In this document: piece by piece, positions 58,944 to 64,000 of the stretch | Numbering within the stretch: the first letter of the stretch is position 1 | How the letters are laid out: each line of letters starts with the position of its first letter | Source of the DNA: Gentiana macrophylla | Taxonomy: Eukaryota; Streptophyta; Magnoliopsida; Gentianales; Gentianaceae | Direction of reading: 5' to 3' | DNA: 64,000 bases | Assembly: GCA_026214975.1 (NCBI GenBank) | Contig: JAOBSW010001146.1 | Coordinates: 202,154 to 266,153 of the forward strand | Notes under the pieces: model-generated | What the model was told of the DNA's origin: nothing | Seen by the model: the letters and a program-made list of their open reading frames with translations, nothing else | Database searches by the model: none | Program-made: the position numbers and the translations under genes

Positions 58944-60643
58944 TCTTTGGATATACAAACCCGATTCAGATCTTATCCGTAATTACCGATCGAGATGCTC
59001 GATCATGCGCAATGAAGCTACGAATAAATTCGCATGCGATTTTACTACGATATGATCCACATAAATAACTAATATAACTAAGAGAAGGTTGAAGATTTAC
59101 CTAAACGGAGAGGAAGAAATAGTCGACCAAAGGGGAGAAGCCGCAGTCTTCTGGATTGTATCTCTGAGCGACGACTGGTGGACATCAATCCTCGCCTTAG
59201 ATCCTCCTCGAATAGGCTCAAGAAAAACCCTAGGTTTTTCTTCTCTTAATGACTAGATCAAGAACTAATTTTTCTCTTCTATTTTGGTATGTGTGGTGCA
59301 AATAATGATGTGTTATTGTGTTGGGAGGAACTCTCTTTATGTACAAAAATAACTAGTCAAGAGAGTTATCATTTTCACACCACAATTACCTATTCCCCTA
59401 AGGAAAAAGATATTTGCCAGAAGGTAAGAGAAAATTCCCAAAAAATCAATCTCTTATCTCTTTTCCGTTAATTATCTAACAAATAAATAATTAACTAATT
59501 ACACATGTGACATTATCTAGGAAATTTTTTTTTCTTAATTTTCTCACATAATGAGGCGCCACTTTTGCCATTATTTTAATAGAAAAAGTCTTTTCTATTT
59601 TACATATTATTTACCAAATAAATAATATTGCATATTCATTAAATATACAAACTATTTAATTTATTCTCAAGGTTCCATAAAACGAGAAAACACTCGCGTG
59701 TTAGGAGCCAACCCTGGGACCATGGACCTATAACCGGTAGCTACAATAAATTGAATAAAAAATTCATCGAACTTAATATTTCTAGTCAACTTATTAATTC
59801 CGGAATTATGCCACCATAAATCAATCGAACTCTATCAATTATAGATATAACTTATTCTCAAAATGTCGAAGTCGATAAGTGTCCATTGATATAATCATTA
59901 CAAGCAGACTAACCCTCCATAGACTATCCGTAATGAAGTGGGATTATTTACGTAAACCTTCTTCAATACATCTTATTCCTATTTACCATTAACCCACTAG
60001 TGATCAATTAGTTCATAACCAATCAAAACTCATGGATCGATCTGTTTCTAGGATTAACAAATAAGTGGATTGTCTTTCTACCTCCTACGAGGAAGGAATG
60101 GATTCCATATACATGAGACACACACTTCTCACACATTCCGAATAGTGCCAACGTGAATATGATTCGAGACCGCACCTCGTAGTGATACTAACAAACACAT
60201 CAAACCCTATCTTAAGGTTAATCCATATATGATCATCTTGTGATTTAATTAGATTTCTCAATCACGGAATTATATGAGAAATACAGATTAAATCGGTCCA
60301 GTCCTATATGACTACATCATATATAAATGGCCCACTTAGATAACCATTATCGCCGGTCCGGATAAGACGGTAACACCATAAAGTGTTATGGGACGCATTA
60401 ATGGTGGTTTAATCAATAGACCCCATACTTTGATCAAGTTCACCAAGGACTAATAGTTCAAGTGTATCACCATAAACTTAATCCTAATATGTGACACACA
60501 CTAAGTTTTATGGATACATAAGATACGACTCAGGGTTTTATTGATGTATTTCTTATAAGCACAAAGCAAATAATAAGATGAGAACAAATCATCATTTATT
60601 AATTATAAAACAATTACATAAATTGTCTTTGGAGTTACTTCAA
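58944..60643 (-). repeat. D 5' LTR
   Basis: About 1.7 kb and collinear with 56221-57482 over most of its length. It ends near ATTGTCTTTGGAGTTACTTC, comparable to the ATTGTCTTTCGGGCATCAC end of the C LTRs. Confidence 0.7.
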
Positions 60644-61515
60644 CATGAATTTCATCAATTCTTTGACTTATCACGATCCTTTTCGATGCATTTTTCACCA
60701 TGAAATATTTTGACTCGGTTTCAAACACGCAGTGCAAGGATATGAAATCTTTATTCGGCTAATCAATTACACTTTTCATGAAGCGGAATAAAAGTCGTGC
60801 CAATTTTGAAGTAGTAGCGTATTAAAGGCATTTTATTTGCATGAACCACCTTTTGGATGATTATTATTTTGACTTGTGTGTTGATCCTAGTTTTCCGAGT
60901 TTTAGTTTTGCCTATGATCATTTAGAGGTCGGGTTGTGGATCTTATAAGGGCTAAGGATAAATGGATTCGATAGTTTACCAAAGTGTAGACCGTGAGGAT
61001 AGATAAATTTTGAGTGTTTACCCTCATGATAAAAGTGAAAAAGAAAGAAAAATTATTATCATCAATATATGCTATTTCATTCTCCTTGGAAGAGGAAAAG
61101 CAAACTCGAGCGCAAGACACATGACCTCGCCTAATAAATAGACCGATAAACCACGAACCTTTGGGTAGTACTTGGTTCCCGATCCACCTTGCCAGTTGAC
61201 TTGACCTATGCACTAAAAATCAGAATCCAAGGAAAAAATGGCATCTTTGGATCAAACATTCTTGAGACTACTAGCTATATTATGAGTTGGAATGATCTGA
61301 GTCTATCTTCACTAATGTGATACGAAGGTTACACACACACACACCGGTTCGTGAATTTAAAAGCAGTTTAATGCATTGCTCATGGATATGAGCGGGCAGT
61401 TCTTATCTCGGTTTTATGACACTTAGTTGTTTTTAATTAACTTGTATATTGGTCCGGGGTTCATTTTCTTTTCGCCTTTTTGTTTGAGGAAGACCAAAAG
61501 CTAAATGGGCGGTGA
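60644..61515 (+). other. A1 3' non-coding region, second part, with PPT
   Basis: Collinear with A2 50810-51580: shared words TGAGGATAGATAAAT, CACCTTGCCAGT, CACACACACA and ATGGATATGAG. It ends in the purine tract AAATGGGCGGTGAT (61503-61515), before a TGATAGCAC LTR start. No gene. Confidence 0.65.
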
Positions 61516-61529
61516 TTGATAGCACTGGA

Positions 61530-62382
61530 AAGGCTTGGCCTTAATGAAAGCGTTAAGGAACATGTTTCCACAAGGTCTCAAAAGTGGAGATCATTCTATT
61601 TGGGATTCATTTAAACCATTCTAGATCTCGGCAGGTGAGTAATGCCGGGAAAGCCTTGTACTTCATCGTATCCAAGGCGCAGTCGAGATTCATATGCGTT
61701 AGGTACTGAAACAGGTGATCTTAGGGATCCTTTGTTCCGTCGTAGGGCTCAAGATTTGGTACTTTGAACCTGGCAGGACAAGGATAGCTATCCACCTGCT
61801 AAGAGAAAAGGGATTCAAGGTCGGTTGCACGACTCTCTTTCTGCTATGATGTCCAATTCGGCTCTGGCCGCATCCATCGCTTGAGGGACGATCGCCTATT
61901 TCCTCGATTTGAAGAGGAAGAATGATCGTCCTTCTTGGCTTATTTATGCTTGAGAGGAGGAAGTGGTGTTTCTTCCCAAGACACGTTGTTGAGTCATCCT
62001 CCCATAAATCATACTCATGTATATCTTCTTCCTACATACCTTGTCCTTGCAAATACCTTGTATATCTTCTTCTTACATATCTTCTTCCTACATACCTTGT
62101 CCTTGCAAATATTCGCCTAGACGGTCCTCTTCCTCCATATTTTCATCTTCTCATCATCTTACGCTAAGGCGGCATCAAAGATGGCTTGCTTGGTTGCATC
62201 ATACAACACAACCTGATCCACTAGTGCTTGGTGGGTAGCATAAAATGATCTCTTCCAATTGTAGATATTGGTTATTGGCATCGATCGTGTCGCATTATTC
62301 GCGTGGGTTCCGTTTGCCGCTGTTGTCAAGTGGTTACCATGTTGATTCGGAGCTTCTAAAGCGAGATTGTCGATGGGAGACA
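61530..62382 (-). pseudogene. Tat/Ogre-type Gypsy gag fragment
   Basis: On the - strand, from about 61800 downward, the frame reads CPARFKVPNLEPYDGTKDP, a stop, then HLFQYLTHMNLDCALDTMKY, KAFPALLTCRDLEWFK, a stop and STFETLWKH. This is the N-terminal core of the Retrotrans_gag domain of Tat-lineage Gypsy elements (the YDG.KDP..HL...M and AFP..L....WF boxes). Upstream, 62383-62159 gives a 74-codon frame that could be its N-terminal extension. At least three stops interrupt the coding stretch. It is truncated on both sides, by B2 at 62383 and by the A1 end near 61525. Confidence 0.65.
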
Positions 62383-62956
62383 CATTAGCGGTGAATTTTA
62401 TCGTTTTATCGCTTTATTCCGTAACAATATTTTTCGTATTTTATTACTTTTTATAGAAAAGTAGGAGTTTAATTGAAATATTGAGGGGTTGTGTATGAAA
62501 AGGATTAAAATGCAAGTTCGAGCTATTTATGTGATTTATTAGTCATTTTCTATCTATATATATATCTCACAGTTTGCATGTTTTACCTCCTTGTAGATTT
62601 ACATTTTTCGAGCTAAAAAGAGGATTAAATGGTGTCAAGGATCGAGTTTATACTGAAGAAAAGAGATAAAGGGGAAGTCGGTTGAAGATAAAGATGAGAA
62701 AATCACTTTTTGACCAAGTTGAGCGATGCGTTTGATGTAAGCGTCCATCGGGTGGCATCCACTATTCGGATGGCGTCCCGGAAGGAGATTTTGATTCGAG
62801 TTTGATGATTTTTAGCGATGCAAGCGTCTGATTTTGCATAGGGCGGACGTCAAGAAGACTCGGCCCGACTCGATGAATTTTGTGAAGCTTGAACAGGAGT
62901 CTACAGCTTCGGACGGGCGTCCAATAGCCGACTTAACCCTAGCCGCCTCAAAATCT

Positions 62957-62964
62957 TATAAATA
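62957..62964 (+). promoter_or_regulatory. TATA box of B2 LTR
   Basis: TATAAATA in the same context as 30119-30126. Confidence 0.65.
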
Positions 62965-63068
62965 CCAGCGTGTATTGAACCCTAATCGCACCATATCATA
63001 TCATTCACTCAAAAATACACACAATGACGCATATTTCGAGAGAGAAAGCGAGATGAACTCTTCCATCC

Positions 63069-63098
63069 CAACAATCATGATCACCAATATGATTGTTG
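63069..63098 (+). promoter_or_regulatory. Conserved 10-bp hairpin in B2 LTR
   Basis: CAACAATCAT / ATGATTGTTG with a 10-base loop, identical to the solo LTR copy although the surrounding sequence differs. Confidence 0.6.
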
Positions 63099-63938
63099 GC
63101 TAAGAAATCACGGTGGGACAACAGAGGAAACCAATCAACAACCACACCAACTAAAGGATTTTTAGCTATACCTTAGTGAGTTAAATTTATGGTTTTTCAT
63201 CAATTGGATATTGTTATATTGTTTATGTTTTATTTGATTCGAGAGATCGATGAAACTATCTTTTTGATTGACTTTATATGAGAGTATTGTTCAAGCTTTG
63301 ATCTTTTCAATTGATGCAATTAATTGTAATTCAAGAGATTGTTTATGATTAATTGAGTAGAGTATTGGAGACAATCTCATGATCGTATTATGCATGCTAG
63401 TTTAGTTTTTCTTGAGAAAGAAAGCGAAACCCTAGAAATTGATTAAAGAGATTTAATCGAATTCGTGATTTGATCATTACCTTTAGCTCATAATCTAGTT
63501 GGGGTTGGTTGGTTGATTGGTGGATTCTAGTTGCCTTGCCGTTCTTTTAATTATTTGATAAACCGATTCGTTCATATCAACTTTTCAACGCTCGTTTAGT
63601 TATTTTAAAACCCTAGTTATTACCTCGCTTTTTTTACGCATATTTCGTTTTAGATCGTAATCGGACGCCCGCCCACATCGGTGAACGCCCGTCAGATTGT
63701 CGTTTGTGTTCTATTTTACGCTATTTTCTGTTTCTAGTCATAGTTTCTAGATTATAATTAATATATACCTTAGTTTTTAGATAATAATTTGTGACATAAT
63801 CGATACAATAAGCGTGATTTAATCCGATGAGCGTTCGATTCCCTTAGGACGACCCGGCAACACCTTTACTACTGAGCCTTGCACGCCAGGGTATTCTCGT
63901 AATTATAAATTTAAAACGAGTTTTTACCGAACAATTTT

Positions 63939-63958
63939 TGGCTCCGTTGCCGATTCGG
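63939..63958 (+). promoter_or_regulatory. Diverged tRNA-Asp primer-binding site of B2
   Basis: TGGCTCCGTTGCCGATTCGG, five bases after the LTR; it resembles TGGCGCCGTTGCCGGGGA with several changes. Confidence 0.65.
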
Positions 63959-64000
63959 TAATGGTTGTCGGATTCTTCGTAGTGCAGCTTTTCTATGTCG

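Larger units (their letters stand above)
56221..60643 (-). mobile_element. D: Angela-like Copia derivative with internal deletion
   Basis: The left LTR (about 56221-57482) and right LTR (about 58944-60643) are collinear with each other and distantly similar to the C LTRs (shared GGGACCATGGAC, ATGCCACCATAA, TTTACCATTAACCC and TGATATAATCATTAC words in order). The remaining interior is about 1.46 kb and corresponds to leader sequence only. It is inserted in A1's 3' region, whose sequence resumes at about 60644. Exact ends are uncertain because no clear TSD was found. Confidence 0.7.
25886..61524 (+). mobile_element. A1: outer Athila-like non-autonomous element
   Basis: The element is assembled from 25886-26302, 52974 to about 56220 and about 60644-61524. 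It runs in the same order as A2: retropepsin-like ORF1, a linker with an 'in-frame to AGCTGGC..AACTC' block near 53752, a CT-rich promoter/leader, ORF2, a long 3' non-coding region with AAGTGGGG purine tracts, and a PPT before a TGATAGCAC LTR start. It is interrupted by S1, A2 and D. Its 5' LTR and PBS are left of the window. Only about the first ten bases of its 3' LTR remain before unrelated sequence. No gag capsid, RT, RNase H or integrase is visible. Confidence 0.75.
62383..63933 (+). repeat. B2 5' LTR (about 1.55 kb)
   Basis: The start aligns as CATTAGCGGTGAAT against TGTTAACGGTGAAT of the solo copy, so the terminal TG is mutated. The end ACCGAACA is intact. It holds TATAAATA at 62957, the hairpin at 63069-63098 and diverged GGACGGGCGTCC words. 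Confidence 0.75.
62383..64000 (+). mobile_element. B2: family B Gypsy element, 5' LTR and start of interior
   Basis: LTR 62383-63933, collinear with the solo LTR at 29687-48823 and lacking the C1/C2 insertion. It is followed by a diverged tRNA-Asp PBS at 63939. The interior runs out of the window. PBS type and position indicate the Athila/Tat branch of Gypsy. Confidence 0.75.

Noticed and set aside
62020..62110. Repeated CTTCCTACATACCTTGTCCTTGCAA words suggesting a minisatellite
   Set aside because: Only about three irregular copies over 90 bases; a local duplication, not an array worth calling separately.
62383..62400. Exact TSD for B2
   Set aside because: The LTR start is mutated (CA for TG) and the other end of the element is outside the window, so no duplication can be claimed.

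Overview
The window looks like repeat-dense heterochromatin of a flowering plant, most likely a eudicot. It contains no host gene, rRNA or tRNA that I can support. Essentially every base belongs to LTR retrotransposons inserted into one another. The evidence is paired LTRs with TG...CA ends, 5-bp target-site duplications (TSDs), primer-binding sites (PBS) complementary to plant tRNA-iMet or tRNA-Asp, polypurine tracts (PPT), and decayed gag, protease, integrase and reverse transcriptase reading frames. Names such as A1 or C1 are labels used only here.

Nesting. The outermost visible element is A1 (+ strand, Athila-like, 25886 to about 61524). Its left part is cut by S1 (- strand, Copia-like by its PBS, 21356-25885). 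S1 is cut by C0 (- strand, Angela/BARE-like, non-autonomous, 1-21355, running out of the window). The right-hand LTR of C0 is cut by T1 (+ strand, chromovirus-like ends, no coding capacity, 11340-19634, TSD GTTGT). Further right, A1's protease gene is cut by A2, a second member of the same family (26303-52968, TSD CGCAT). A2 is cut by a solo LTR of family B (29687-48823, TSD ATCAC). That solo LTR is cut by a tandem Copia block, C1+C2 (30540-48252, TSD AAAAT). A1's 3' region is also cut by D, an internally deleted Angela-like relative (about 56221-60643). After A1's PPT comes a reversed Tat-type gag fragment (about 61530-62382). The window ends in B2, a 5' LTR of family B with its PBS (62383 to the end).

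Coding content. C1 and C2 each carry a near-full-length but frame-broken Copia gag-PR-INT-RT-RH gene on the - strand, with LTRs of about 1.8 kb and a leader of about 2 kb, the proportions of BARE-1/Angela elements. A1 and A2 carry an unusual set: a retropepsin-like ORF1 and a downstream ORF2 resembling the 'putative plant transposon protein' family, with no gag capsid, RT, RNase H or integrase. ORF2 has its own TATA-type promoter. S1 carries a similar promoter-plus-ORF pair. C0, T1 and D have no pol and would depend on proteins supplied by other elements.

Other structure. The Angela-like leaders contain a conserved hairpin, which in C2 has a GAAA loop, and a conserved 11-bp inverted repeat. 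The LTRs of T1 and B share a recurring GACGGGCGTC-type word although the families are unrelated. Family A LTRs carry CCGGTAAACCGG palindromes. C0 contains a tandem duplication of about 4 kb. Many differences between the C copies are small indels at CAG/CTG trinucleotides. Some of the broken frames may therefore be consensus errors, not true mutations.
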